A DNA stretch of 32,848 bases from JBAXPW01 sp037132015 (GCA_037132015.1 JBAXPW010000009.1:1-32848); one strand, 5' to 3'. Shown: positions 15,682 to 24,591, counted from the stretch's first letter. Numbers and translations: made by a program. Notes: a model not told the origin generated them from the letters alone.

Positions 15682-16308
15682 ATGAAAATATTTCAATATA
15701 CTCTTGGACAGATGCAGGCAAATTGTTATTTTCTTGTAAATGGAGATGAATGTGTCTTGATTGATCCTGCTGACTCGGCAGATTTTTTATTAGAAAAAAT
15801 CATAACTCAAAATCTAAAATTAGTAGGTATGATTGCGACTCATGGACACTTTGATCATATTATGGCAGTTGGTGAAATTCAGCTGTCATATCCATTACTA
15901 CCTTTATATTTGCATCCAAATGATGACTTTCTTGCAAAGCGCGTGAATCAAACTGCAAAATATTTTTTAGGATTTGATCCGGGAGTCGTCCAACCCCATT
16001 TATATAATCCATTAAAAGCAGGAAAGTTATCTATTAGTTCATTTACTTTTGATGTGATTGAAACTCCGGGACATTCTCCGGGAAGTTGTTGTATTGTGAG
16101 TGAAGATGAAAAAGTTATTTTTTCTGGAGATACCATTTTTAAACAAGCTGTTGGACGATATGATTTTTCATATAGTGATAAAAAGGATCTTAAAAAATCA
16201 GTTGAGAAAATTATGTCGTATGGAGATGAATATGAATTATTTTCAGGACATGGCGAATCTACTCTCATTCAGGATGAACGAATGATGAATTGGAATAAAG
16301 TGCTGTAG
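15682..16308 (+). CDS. MBL-fold hydrolase, glyoxalase II-like
   Basis: A 208-residue metallo-beta-lactamase-fold hydrolase. The metal motif is T-H-G-H-F-D-H near residues 53-59, with the next ligands in TPGHSPGS (His), SGDTIF (Asp) and SGHGEST (His). This set and the short length fit the YcbL/GloB-like subgroup that hydrolyses thioesters such as hydroxyacylglutathione, although the full glyoxalase II substrate-binding domain is absent. The substrate is not known. Last gene of the thr-attenuated operon; it ends two bases before the 3' end of the convergent cca gene, with no terminator hairpin visible between them. Confidence 0.88.
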   Translation: MKIFQYTLGQMQANCYFLVNGDECVLIDPADSADFLLEKIITQNLKLVGMIATHGHFDHIMAVGEIQLSYPLLPLYLHPNDDFLAKRVNQTAKYFLGFDPGVVQPHLYNPLKAGKLSISSFTFDVIETPGHSPGSCCIVSEDEKVIFSGDTIFKQAVGRYDFSYSDKKDLKKSVEKIMSYGDEYELFSGHGESTLIQDERMMNWNKVL

Positions 16309-16310
16309 GC

Positions 16311-17657
16311 TTAGATTTTATATTGTAATAATTCTTTCAATAGAATTTCTCGTTCATTTTCTACTACTTTTTCAACAACCTTATTAAAAAGTGTTTCCAG
16401 AACTTCTCCAACTTTTGGACTAGGAGGAATCTGTAAAACTTCCATCACATCTTTTCCATTTATTTTTAGATCTTTGACAGCAAAAGGTTCATGTTGTACT
16501 TCTTCAAGTCGCTTTTTGAAAAGTTCAGTTCTCCATGATGTTTCCTTAGATCCCGATCCGAGTCTATCTGCTGTTCGTAAATCAAGCATATCTTGTAAAT
16601 ACTCTTTCCCAACTTCTCGTATAAATCGTCGCAACGCATTATCAGTTAATTCTTCCGTTACAGTAAATTGATGTTTGCCAACTAGACGTATCAATTTTTC
16701 TGATTGTTTATTCGAAAGTCTAAAACGACGTGCGATTTCTTTAGTCAATTTTTCACCAACAACTTCATGATTATAAAACGTGATGATCTGCGTTTTTTCA
16801 TCTTTGCGATATGTTTTTTCTTTTCCAATATCATGTATGAGGGTTGCAAATCGTGTAATTGGATCGTTAGAGGGACAATATTTTAATGAGTTAATGAGAT
16901 GTGTACCAACATCATAAATATGATGACGTTGGGGACTCTTTTGATCGACAGAAAAACATATCTGTAATTCAGGGAGAATGAATTGCAACAATCCAGTATT
17001 TTTTAATAATAAAACTCCTTCTGATGGATGATCTGTAGATACGATTTTGAGAAATTCATCTCTAATTCGTTCCCACGAAATATGTTGTATCAGTTGAGAA
17101 TTTATTTGTATCGCTTCAAATGTTTTTTCTTCAATCAAAAAACCAAGTTGACATGCAAATCGCACTGCTCGTAATAGTCGAAGTGCATCTTCCTTAAAAC
17201 GTTTATCAGGATCGCCAACAGCACGTACAATTTTATTCTTCCAATCTGCCAAACCTTCAAAAGGATCGATAATATCTGTTCCCTGAGTTGCCATTGCATT
17301 GATTGTAAAATCACGTCGAGAAAGATCTTCTTTGAGATCTTGTGTCCATTCAACTTGGGAAGGTCTACGATTATCTTGATAAACTGCTTCTTTACGAAAT
17401 GGAGTTATTTCCATTAAGAGAGGTTTTAGCTCTGGAGGATTATCTATTGGTACAGTTACAGTACCATACGTATTATGGTAAAATGCATCTGGAAAAATTT
17501 GCAAAATATCATCAGGTTTTGCGTTTGTTGTGAAGTCCCAATTATCAGTTTCTTTGTTGAGTAAAAGTGCTCGTACAGCTCCTCCAACAATATAAACTTC
17601 AAAACCAACTTTTTTTATGGTACTCATGAATTCTTGTACTAAAGGTGGGATGTGCAT
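16311..17657 (-). CDS. cca: tRNA nucleotidyltransferase (CCA-adding) with HD domain
   Basis: Class II CCA-adding enzyme or poly(A) polymerase family, adding or repairing the 3' CCA of tRNA. The head domain carries VYIVGGAVRALLLNK (22-36), TDNWDFTTNAKPDD and PFRKEAVYQDNRRP, then EDLSRRDFTINAMA; the neck follows with DPDKRFKEDALRLLRAVRFA, typical of CCA enzymes. Residues from about 240 form an HD domain (HHIYDVGTHL, TLIHDIGKEKT). An oddity: the catalytic DxD, normally read as (K/R)DWDF, appears as D-N-W-D-F, so the first Asp is Asn with an Asp one position earlier. The VRD motif is VRA. At 448 residues the length is normal. A TATAAT six bases upstream of the ATG gives a probable leaderless start inside the def 3' end. 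Confidence 0.9.
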   Translation of the reverse strand: MHIPPLVQEFMSTIKKVGFEVYIVGGAVRALLLNKETDNWDFTTNAKPDDILQIFPDAFYHNTYGTVTVPIDNPPELKPLLMEITPFRKEAVYQDNRRPSQVEWTQDLKEDLSRRDFTINAMATQGTDIIDPFEGLADWKNKIVRAVGDPDKRFKEDALRLLRAVRFACQLGFLIEEKTFEAIQINSQLIQHISWERIRDEFLKIVSTDHPSEGVLLLKNTGLLQFILPELQICFSVDQKSPQRHHIYDVGTHLINSLKYCPSNDPITRFATLIHDIGKEKTYRKDEKTQIITFYNHEVVGEKLTKEIARRFRLSNKQSEKLIRLVGKHQFTVTEELTDNALRRFIREVGKEYLQDMLDLRTADRLGSGSKETSWRTELFKKRLEEVQHEPFAVKDLKINGKDVMEVLQIPPSPKVGEVLETLFNKVVEKVVENEREILLKELLQYKI

Positions 17658-17663
17658 ACACGT

Positions 17664-17669
17664 ATTATA
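17664..17669 (-). promoter_or_regulatory. -10 box of cca, leaderless
   Basis: Perfect TATAAT on the minus strand (17669-17664) with six bases before the ATG. It lies next to the stop codon of def. The -35 region is poor (CAAAAA at 17 bases), so the assignment rests on the -10 and its distance to the start. Confidence 0.5.
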
Positions 17670-18260
17670 TTACATTCTATCTGTCTTTTTTGACTTTGAA
17701 AGTTTACGAGGGCCGTTCCATTTTGTTCGATAAAACTGTACCCAGTTTTTTATGGTTGTAAGATGTTTCAAATCAATAGCTCTCATTCGCTCAAAAAAAA
17801 TAATTCCATTCAAATGATCCCATTCATGTTGGATAATTCTAGCCTTAAATGAAGATGCTTTCATAATAAATTTTTCTCCATTTCGATCATATGCTTCAAA
17901 TTCAATCTCACTTGCACGAGGTACGATACCACGTATAGTTCCTCCGCTTATTGATAAACAACCCTCCCAATCAAGTTCCTGATCTGTTGATTTTGAGAGT
18001 AGTTTTGGATTTATTACCACTGTTAATGGTATTCGAATTCCTCTACCTTTTCTTTGTGCATTACATTTCATGATAAAAATCTGTTTATTTGCAAATACTT
18101 GAGGTGAAGCAAGACCAACTCCGTCTTCTTCTTTGAGTGTTTCGATCATATCATCGATAAGTTGTTGTATTTCTGGTGATTTGATTGATTCAAGGGGAAC
18201 GGGAATTGCTTTTTTATGAAGAATGGGGTTGCCTAGTTGTGCGACTTGTAATATTGCCAT
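17670..18260 (-). CDS. def: Peptide deformylase
   Basis: Removes the formyl group from the N-terminal Met of new proteins. The three family motifs are visible in the 196 residues: GVGLASPQV (motif I, Gln as oxyanion ligand), WEGCLSI (motif II, metal Cys) and QHEWDHLNG (motif III, HExxH). The C-terminus adds a basic tail (KWNGPRKLSKSKKTDRM), not unusual in type 1 enzymes. A TATAAT with five bases before the ATG suggests a leaderless transcript separate from nfo. The cca gene starts 12 bases after the def stop. Confidence 0.95.
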   Translation of the reverse strand: MAILQVAQLGNPILHKKAIPVPLESIKSPEIQQLIDDMIETLKEEDGVGLASPQVFANKQIFIMKCNAQRKGRGIRIPLTVVINPKLLSKSTDQELDWEGCLSISGGTIRGIVPRASEIEFEAYDRNGEKFIMKASSFKARIIQHEWDHLNGIIFFERMRAIDLKHLTTIKNWVQFYRTKWNGPRKLSKSKKTDRM

Positions 18261-18265
18261 ATCAT

Positions 18266-18271
18266 ATTATA
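18266..18271 (-). promoter_or_regulatory. -10 box of def, leaderless
   Basis: Perfect TATAAT on the minus strand (18271-18266) followed by ATGAT and the ATG of def. Initiation five to six bases after the box would place the 5' end at the start codon. No clear -35 box is present. Confidence 0.5.
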
Positions 18272-18286
18272 TCATTCATCATCACT

Positions 18287-18541
18287 TTATACATGTTTAC
18301 TTATTCGCTGATATAATCGTTCAACATGAGCTTGTTTACCTTGAGGTACATGAGTTTTTAGCATCTATCGAGGTGATCAATACATACCTAACGTGAATTC
18401 AACATGCGTACTTAATTTTATGCGCATTGCTTCAGATTCTGGTGAAGATTCCTTCCTATTTTTTTTGGAACTAAATTCTTCGGAAAAATCAGATACCTTC
18501 CATCTCTGCCACCTGTTCCAAAAGTTAAGATTATAAATCTG
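18287..18541 (-). pseudogene. Possible decayed reading frame between nfo and def
   Basis: Straight after the nfo stop, and in the same frame, 54 codons are open to a TGA at 18379-18377; three codons later there is a TAG, then ATG (18364) opens 25 codons ending in TAA (18289-18287). The pieces read like protein rather than random translation (ESSPESEAMRIKLSTHVEF; KTHVPQGKQAHVERLYQRI), but I recognise no family. They may be the remains of one gene broken by stop codons, or chance. Nothing else is visible in this 281-base gap except the def promoter. Confidence 0.25.
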
Positions 18542-19411
18542 TTATTTCGAATTCACATTAGTAATAAGTCCTTTTAATATATCTATATTCTCTTTATCAG
18601 GGCCTTCTCCAGCCATTCCGGGAACTTCGAGAATAAATGGTATATGTTGAAGTTGCTTATGATTGATTACGTTTTCAAATACACTTAATCCTATCAATCC
18701 TTTGCCGAGATTGTCATGTCGATCACGAAAAGAATCAAAGGTATCACGACTATCATTTATATGAAAAAGTTCAAGGTTTTTTATTCCAACAATGTCATCA
18801 AACTTTTCCAAAAATTCATTTAACTTTTCAGTCGTACTCAGATCATATCCACTTGCATGAAGATGACATGTGTCGAGACATACTTTTACCTGTGGTGATT
18901 GAAGATCTTTTATTATTTGGCCTATCTCATCGATAGTACGACCGATCTTTCGAGTACCTGCATTTTCAATAATAAAAGAAACATCTTTTGGAATTGCAGA
19001 TAAAACGTTTTGAATATTGGTTAGTAAGACAGAGTATTTTTCATGAGTTTTGAATGAGTGAAGATTCTCCATTTTATCTTTGAATGAACCAGCATGAATA
19101 ATACTTCCTTTTACGTGTAATTTTGAAGCAAGTTGTAATTCTTCAGTGAGATTTTTTACGGAACTTGCACCTATTCGATCGTTGTCTGCAAGATTGATGA
19201 GATACGTTGCATGAAAGTATATAGGATCGATTTGATATTCTTGTTTTGTTTTCAAAAATTCTTGAACTGTTTCTTCAGAAGGGGAAGATATTCCCCAACC
19301 TCGAGGAGGACTTGAGAAACATTGAAAACAATTTCCCCCCATTTCTTTTATTTTTTTGAAACAGTTGGTATACCCGCCAGATGTTGAAACATGCGCTCCG
19401 ATTTTGTGCAT
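18542..19411 (-). CDS. nfo: Endonuclease IV (AP endonuclease)
   Basis: Base-excision repair enzyme that cuts DNA 5' of abasic sites, using three zinc ions in a TIM barrel. The 289 residues start MHKIGAHVSTSGGY, with HAGSFKD, IIENAGTRKIG, VKVCLDTCHLHASGYD, HINDSRD, FRDRHDNLGKG and ILEVPGM as the metal-binding and signature blocks. All the expected His, Glu and Asp ligands are in place, and the length is typical. A TATAAT ends five bases before the ATG. Upstream is the intergenic stretch that holds the left direct repeat of the restriction island. Confidence 0.95.
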   Translation of the reverse strand: MHKIGAHVSTSGGYTNCFKKIKEMGGNCFQCFSSPPRGWGISSPSEETVQEFLKTKQEYQIDPIYFHATYLINLADNDRIGASSVKNLTEELQLASKLHVKGSIIHAGSFKDKMENLHSFKTHEKYSVLLTNIQNVLSAIPKDVSFIIENAGTRKIGRTIDEIGQIIKDLQSPQVKVCLDTCHLHASGYDLSTTEKLNEFLEKFDDIVGIKNLELFHINDSRDTFDSFRDRHDNLGKGLIGLSVFENVINHKQLQHIPFILEVPGMAGEGPDKENIDILKGLITNVNSK

Positions 19412-19416
19412 AGGAT

Positions 19417-19422
19417 ATTATA
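19417..19422 (-). promoter_or_regulatory. -10 box of nfo, leaderless
   Basis: Perfect TATAAT (19422-19417 on the minus strand), then ATCCT, then the ATG. The -35 region lies in the AATTATGAAT tract and is weak. Confidence 0.5.
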
Positions 19423-19426
19423 TATT

Positions 19427-19466
19427 AATTAGGAATTAAGAATTATGAATTTAGAATTATGAATTA
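19427..19466. repeat. Degenerate AATTATGAAT tract
   Basis: About 40 bases built of variants of AATTA(A/T)GAATT. It lies just upstream of nfo, and is of the same kind as the tracts near 4500, 29150 and 31150. Confidence 0.5.
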
Positions 19467-19519
19467 CCCTCCGATAATTTGGCTGGTGTAGTAGGTAGTT
19501 TTGAGACGTCGTATTCGCA

Positions 19520-19651
19520 CCAGTACATAATTGCATTCATTTACTACGTATATTTGAGACTGGTTTACACTAGAGCTTAGCTCAAGTGATTTCCTTCTTC
19601 AAGGGAATCACACATTAAGTCTGTCAAAGCACTATTTAACATGTTAGGCTA
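19520..19651 (+). repeat. Left 132-bp direct repeat of the restriction island
   Basis: Identical to 27666-27797 at 130 of 132 positions, same orientation, no gaps. The two differences are C/T at 19570 and T/C at 19592. It contains hairpins GAGC (19573-19576) with GCTC (19580-19583), and GTGATTTCCTT (19586-19596) with AAGGGAATCAC (19601-19611). Together the two copies bracket exactly the three restriction genes. No coding sequence is present in it. Confidence 0.93.
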
Positions 19652-19735
19652 AAAGCTAGTGTGTAGTGATGCTGTGCTATCAGCCACTAGAGAATCAAGG
19701 ATCTATAAAGTATGTCTATGGATTTATTTCGAGGT

Positions 19736-22663
19736 TCAAATCTCCTTTGCTCCGGTGATTACTGCGTAATCTACTCCTAAACTCTCAAAATGTTTTTTGC
19801 CACATTGAATTTTTGCGGCTTCGGAATTACGCAAATCATTCAGATCCGTAGTGCTTTTTGTTTCGCGTACAAAGTAGATTTTTTCTTCGGATCCTTCACC
19901 TTTTACGATAGCCCAGTCGGGTATATAATCTCCAATTGGAGTTTGGATTCTAAACTTATTTGGCAGTTTTATAAATAATTTAATATCCTCACGTTTATTC
20001 ATATCCATGACAATATCTCGTTCGATTGAAGAATCATATTGAACTATATTATAAATAGACTTATTACTTTCTACAGAAATATTCTCAAATATTTCTTTAT
20101 CTTTTTCTTCTTCAAACAATCTCATGTTGTATGTGTCTCCATCAACCTGCTCATATACAATTCCATGAATTGATAAATCATGCATAATATCTCGTATATT
20201 TCGACTAGCTAAATCCATAAATCGCTGTGGATTTTTAGGAAAATCGTCCAGCCTTCCACTTTGAATTAGGATATTGCATATAGTATCACGTGTCAATTCT
20301 GTTTGGTCTTGAATATATGAAAGTATATCTGGCAAGGGAAAATCAAAATCCTCCTGTGTTGTTTGACGTTTTACTTCATTGGTTATTACACCGGCTTCAG
20401 TTATATCAAATGCACCTTTGCGATAAACTATTTGAACAGGCACAACTTCTTCCATTTCACGGATTTTTTCGGCAGACTTGTGTACAAGGTCTTGTGTAGA
20501 AAACTTAACAGAATATGTTGTTCGTTTGTTGATCTTATTCCATAAGGTTTTGAAATCAGCATCGTTATATACCTGTATATTTAGTTTAGCCTTTTTTCGA
20601 TCTCGTGCATTTTGAATAATTCTCTTAAATTGTTTTTTTACTAAAACATCTACAATTGATGGTTGGATATCCTTGTATCTCATGTCTATTTCAAGTTGGA
20701 ATAATATGTTTTCTGGCTGAAATTTATCCGTTATATGACCTTCTGTATCGAGATACCCATTTTTTTGTAGAGAATACCAAATATCTGCTGACTGATCTTT
20801 TCCTAAAAATCGCACACTACTTCCGAGTGTGCGTTGAATATTTGCAAAAGCTTCCTTTTTAATAACATTGAATTTAATCTTTGTTTCATCTTCGTATTCA
20901 TTTTGCAGTGCTTTTGCAAAAAGTTCATAACTTTCGTTTGCAATCACAACAAGTCTATTGATAGATTTGTCCCACACACGCTCACCCTTATTATTTACAG
21001 CAATACGCAATCCACGACCTATTTCCTGGCGCTTTTTAATTTCCCCTTGAGTGTAGTTTAGCGTGCAAATTTGAAAAACATTTGGATTGTCCCAACCTTC
21101 TCTTAATGCTGAGTGGCTAAATATGAATCGCAGTGGTTCTTCTTCTGAAAGTAACTTTTCTTTCTCTTTCATTATGAGATCATATATTTGTGTATCTCGT
21201 TTTGTTTTACCAGTTGTATCAACCCACTTTTTATTATCAATAGCAAAGTAGCCATTATGTAGTTGATCAACACTAAATCGTTTTATTGGCAAGTCTTTAT
21301 ATAGTCCTTCTTGAATAACTTGATTATATGCTTCTTCAAACCACTGAGCAAACTTTCCCTTTATTTCATGACCTTCATTGTCGTAGTCTCTATAGTGCAA
21401 TACTTTATCTATAAAAAATAGGGATAAGACTTTTATGCCTTTACCTAATAACTGATATTCTTTGTTGAGATGTTCACGAATTGTATTTTTGATTTGAATT
21501 TTACGTTTTACTTCTTCTATTTCTCCACCTAGAGTCTCACCTAAGCGTACCGTTGTTCCATTCTGGAAACGTATATACTCAAAATCAAGTTCAGTGGAAA
21601 TATCTTCAATAATAAAATTATTTTTATAATTAAATTGTTCTCCAGATAGGTAAAATAAATCTTGAGCATTTTTTACCCACAATGTTTTTTCTCGAAGTCC
21701 ATCGTTGGTTTGTTCGTGGATAGTAATTTTGGCTTTTATACCGTTTTTATTATCAACTGCGACTAACTTTACATATGCGCCATTGAAGTTTTTCTCTTCT
21801 TCTACAGAAGCAACCATTATTTGTTTTACTAAACCCAGTTCAAAAGACTTTATTGGATCAAGTTTGTAAACCAAGTTAAATTCCTCTCTATGCGTCGCAG
21901 AGTATCGCAGTATAAATAGGGGATTAAGTGCTGTAATAGCCTTTTTATTTTTAGATGAATCTTTGCCGGTGTCTACACTCTGTGGTTCATCGATAATCAC
22001 AATAGGGCGAGCCATACTTATGTACTCGATTGGTTTGTTCCATTGTAATCCTTCGTTTTTGCGGAATATAACATTGCCTCGGTCTTCTTCGGAGAAATCT
22101 TTATTAAATGAATCAATGTTCATAATCATGATCTCGATCTGGTTACTTTTGGCATAACTAGCAACTCGATCTAAGTTTTTTGAATCGTATGTATAGGAGT
22201 GGTAAACAATATTATTATAATGTTTTTCAAAATGCTTTTTTGTAATCTCAAGATTTTTTATGACACCTTCCCGTATTGCAACGCTTGGAACAACAATAAT
22301 GAATTTTAGAAAACCATACAATTTATTGAGTTCTAGTATAGTGCGTAAATACACATAGGTTTTACCAGTTCCTGTTTCCATTTCTATGGTAAAGTTCAAA
22401 CCATGGTCTAATGTTGTTTGAACAGGAATTTCATTTTGTTTCTGTACTTTATGGAGATTTTGAAGAATAGTATCTTCACTAATTGTTAAGTTGTTACGTA
22501 TCCCAATTTCGGTTCGTAACGAGCTGTTAAACAAAGGGGATGCCTCTTGGCTATGGGTAATAGTGAACTCAGATTTGTTCAATGTCTGCCCATCAAAAAG
22601 ATCGGTAATGGATTGTATTGCCTCAAGCTGGAATGGCTGGTCTGGATCAAACTGTAGTTTCAT
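19736..22663 (-). CDS. res: Type III restriction enzyme Res subunit
   Basis: ATP-dependent translocase-nuclease of a Type III restriction system; it cleaves DNA when head-to-head unmethylated sites are found. The 975-residue chain has Walker A ETGTGKT (96-102), motif II as IDEPQS, motif III as RYSATH, a C-terminal helicase block with SHSALREGWDNPNVFQICTLN and RQEIGRGLRIA (motif VI), and a PD-ExK nuclease at the end (P915-D916, then E934-T-K936). All catalytic residues are present, so the enzyme appears intact; its length is typical of the family. It starts two bases after the mod stop and needs Mod for sequence recognition. It ends 84 bases from the left direct repeat. Confidence 0.93.
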   Translation of the reverse strand: MKLQFDPDQPFQLEAIQSITDLFDGQTLNKSEFTITHSQEASPLFNSSLRTEIGIRNNLTISEDTILQNLHKVQKQNEIPVQTTLDHGLNFTIEMETGTGKTYVYLRTILELNKLYGFLKFIIVVPSVAIREGVIKNLEITKKHFEKHYNNIVYHSYTYDSKNLDRVASYAKSNQIEIMIMNIDSFNKDFSEEDRGNVIFRKNEGLQWNKPIEYISMARPIVIIDEPQSVDTGKDSSKNKKAITALNPLFILRYSATHREEFNLVYKLDPIKSFELGLVKQIMVASVEEEKNFNGAYVKLVAVDNKNGIKAKITIHEQTNDGLREKTLWVKNAQDLFYLSGEQFNYKNNFIIEDISTELDFEYIRFQNGTTVRLGETLGGEIEEVKRKIQIKNTIREHLNKEYQLLGKGIKVLSLFFIDKVLHYRDYDNEGHEIKGKFAQWFEEAYNQVIQEGLYKDLPIKRFSVDQLHNGYFAIDNKKWVDTTGKTKRDTQIYDLIMKEKEKLLSEEEPLRFIFSHSALREGWDNPNVFQICTLNYTQGEIKKRQEIGRGLRIAVNNKGERVWDKSINRLVVIANESYELFAKALQNEYEDETKIKFNVIKKEAFANIQRTLGSSVRFLGKDQSADIWYSLQKNGYLDTEGHITDKFQPENILFQLEIDMRYKDIQPSIVDVLVKKQFKRIIQNARDRKKAKLNIQVYNDADFKTLWNKINKRTTYSVKFSTQDLVHKSAEKIREMEEVVPVQIVYRKGAFDITEAGVITNEVKRQTTQEDFDFPLPDILSYIQDQTELTRDTICNILIQSGRLDDFPKNPQRFMDLASRNIRDIMHDLSIHGIVYEQVDGDTYNMRLFEEEKDKEIFENISVESNKSIYNIVQYDSSIERDIVMDMNKREDIKLFIKLPNKFRIQTPIGDYIPDWAIVKGEGSEEKIYFVRETKSTTDLNDLRNSEAAKIQCGKKHFESLGVDYAVITGAKEI

Positions 22664-22665
22664 AG

Positions 22666-24591
22666 TTAGACACTTTTAAACTCTATATTTTTTCCCTTAA
22701 AAAACTGCACGGCATTTGTTTTTAGTTGGTCATTACCGATAAAACAATTGTCCAAACAAATTACTCTAAATGGATTTAGTTCTGCAATGCCTTTTATTAC
22801 ATTCATGGTTACGGTTTTTTCCAGACAGAGAACAATTCCCTGGCTTTCTATTACATATACTTTTTTACCTTCTATATCTTTGTGGGTAACTACAACATCT
22901 AGTTGAATACCTGCTTTTACTAGGATTTCGTAGAGTATAGATTCCTCTGAAGCTTTTTCTGATATATGGGAAACCTGGAGTTGAAGCTGTTCGGCAGTAA
23001 AATCTTTACGGTTACCATTCCAGGTTTTGAAGTTGGAAGGAACAAGTTTGAAAGCTTTGAAACCGAGATCAAGCTGTTTGGTCTTTTCTGGTCCGATTTC
23101 TCCTGCAATTTTTTTAGCAGCACGACGGATGCGTTCACGGCCAATATCGGCTATGGTTTTATAGCCTGCTTTGTAAGCTTCCTTATTTTCATCAGTAGTT
23201 TCTGGAATTTGAACTAAGATATACTTCCTTTTTAACATATCTTCCGAATTTCGTTTTAGTACAGCATGTGCACTAGTAGCCGATCCTGAAAAAAAATCGA
23301 GCACTATGCTGTCATTTTCATCGAACCAACTTAGAAAGTCATAAATCATATCTTCACTTTTTGGATTATTTAATGGTGCTTCCGATAGATTAAATAGATT
23401 TGCATTTGAGGTTGATATAGGACCTTGTCCGCCGTAGCTTGGTAAAACTGTTGGGGGAGTAATTACACCTCTTTTTTTTATTACCTTCAGTTTTCCTGTT
23501 GAATTTAAGTAAAATTTAACAATTTTCTGTCCTCTTGAATCTACTAAGTTTTCCCTATCACCATAAAAGTAAGTTTTCATTTGGTTTAATTGTGTCCAAG
23601 CCGCTTTCAATGTTAATGGGCTAACTAATTTTCCATCTTTACAATTAATTTCACCATCTATTAAGATAGTTTTTTCTATATCCCCCCATTCACTCCCTAT
23701 ATCACCATCTTCTATGCGGCATTCAGTTCCAATAGGAAAAGTAAATTCTTGCATAGGATGCCTTGAAGATTCTCTTTTTTGAGCTCCAGCTTCAAACAAT
23801 TCATCAGTCACACTTTTCGGTACGGATACTTCTACAGCGTTTTTTGCATACACTAAAACATACTCATGATACACTTTGAATATTCCTGCTTGTGCACTAT
23901 GATTGCGATCCCATACCAATGTTGCTAGACGATTAAGTTCACCAAAAATTTCATCACAAATTTTTCTCAAATTTGAAACTTCTTTATCGTCAATGCTAAT
24001 AAAAATTACTCCATCATCTTTCAATAAATTTCTTGCCAAAAATAATCGTGGATACATCATGTTTAACCAATTCGTGTGGTATCTTCCTTCTGTTTCGGAG
24101 TTGGTAGAAGTCTTCTTACCTTCCTGGTCTAACTGGCCTGTTAGAGCAAAGTAATTTTGCAATGGCTCCTTAAAATCATCGGGGTATACAAAATCTTTAC
24201 CTGTATTGTATGGCGGATCAATATAGATCATTTTTATTTTTCCGCTGTAGGATCTTTGGAGAAGTTTGAGTACTTCTAGGTTTTCTCCTTCAATATAGAT
24301 ATTCTCTGATGTGTCAAAGTTAACCGATTGTTCGCGATCTGGTTCTAGTGTTGCGTTACTTGATTGTTGAATAAGTCGAATAAGGTCGTTTTTCCCCGGC
24401 CAATACAATCCGTAGCGTTCTTTTTCTTCTTTGGATAGCGCTTCTTCGTCTCCCAATAACTTTTTTAGTATCTCAAAATTTATCTTGCCTTCGACAATAC
24501 AACTGGGGAACAGTTCTTGGATTTTCTCTCTATTTTGTTCAAAAATATCATGGGATGTTGGTTCTAATTTTGTATCGTCAACTGGGTTCAT
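22666..24591 (-). CDS. mod: Type III DNA methyltransferase Mod subunit
   Basis: Beta-class amino-methyltransferase that recognises the target and methylates adenine (most likely N6). Counting from the chosen start, the catalytic motif D125-P-P-Y-N-T-G comes before the SAM-binding motif LDFFSGSATSAHAV, the beta-class order. The central part (about 255-400) between them is the variable target recognition region; it has no similarity I can read. The 641 residues are within the usual range. The ATG at 24591 overlaps the helicase stop as ATGA, a coupled start; a TTG at 24603 would add four residues. No simple-sequence repeat is visible in the 5' end, so phase variation by slippage is not indicated. 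Confidence 0.92.
   Translation of the reverse strand: MNPVDDTKLEPTSHDIFEQNREKIQELFPSCIVEGKINFEILKKLLGDEEALSKEEKERYGLYWPGKNDLIRLIQQSSNATLEPDREQSVNFDTSENIYIEGENLEVLKLLQRSYSGKIKMIYIDPPYNTGKDFVYPDDFKEPLQNYFALTGQLDQEGKKTSTNSETEGRYHTNWLNMMYPRLFLARNLLKDDGVIFISIDDKEVSNLRKICDEIFGELNRLATLVWDRNHSAQAGIFKVYHEYVLVYAKNAVEVSVPKSVTDELFEAGAQKRESSRHPMQEFTFPIGTECRIEDGDIGSEWGDIEKTILIDGEINCKDGKLVSPLTLKAAWTQLNQMKTYFYGDRENLVDSRGQKIVKFYLNSTGKLKVIKKRGVITPPTVLPSYGGQGPISTSNANLFNLSEAPLNNPKSEDMIYDFLSWFDENDSIVLDFFSGSATSAHAVLKRNSEDMLKRKYILVQIPETTDENKEAYKAGYKTIADIGRERIRRAAKKIAGEIGPEKTKQLDLGFKAFKLVPSNFKTWNGNRKDFTAEQLQLQVSHISEKASEESILYEILVKAGIQLDVVVTHKDIEGKKVYVIESQGIVLCLEKTVTMNVIKGIAELNPFRVICLDNCFIGNDQLKTNAVQFFKGKNIEFKSV

Larger units (their letters stand above)
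19412..19735. other. Gene-free stretch between nfo and res
   Basis: A 324-base stretch with no gene. It holds the nfo promoter, a low-complexity AATTATGAAT tract (19427-19466), an inverted pair CTGGTG (19483-19488) and CACCAG (19518-19523), and the left 132-base direct repeat (19520-19651). The rest, 19652-19735, includes AGCTAGTG/CACTAG-like fragments (CACTAG at 19683-19688) but no clear signal. A T-arm-like sequence near 19730 is not part of a tRNA. Confidence 0.6.

Noticed and set aside
19715..19755. tRNA T-arm-like sequence (GAGGTTCAAATCTC)
   Set aside because: Flanking bases do not give a five-pair T stem or an acceptor stem, and half of it is the end of the res gene.
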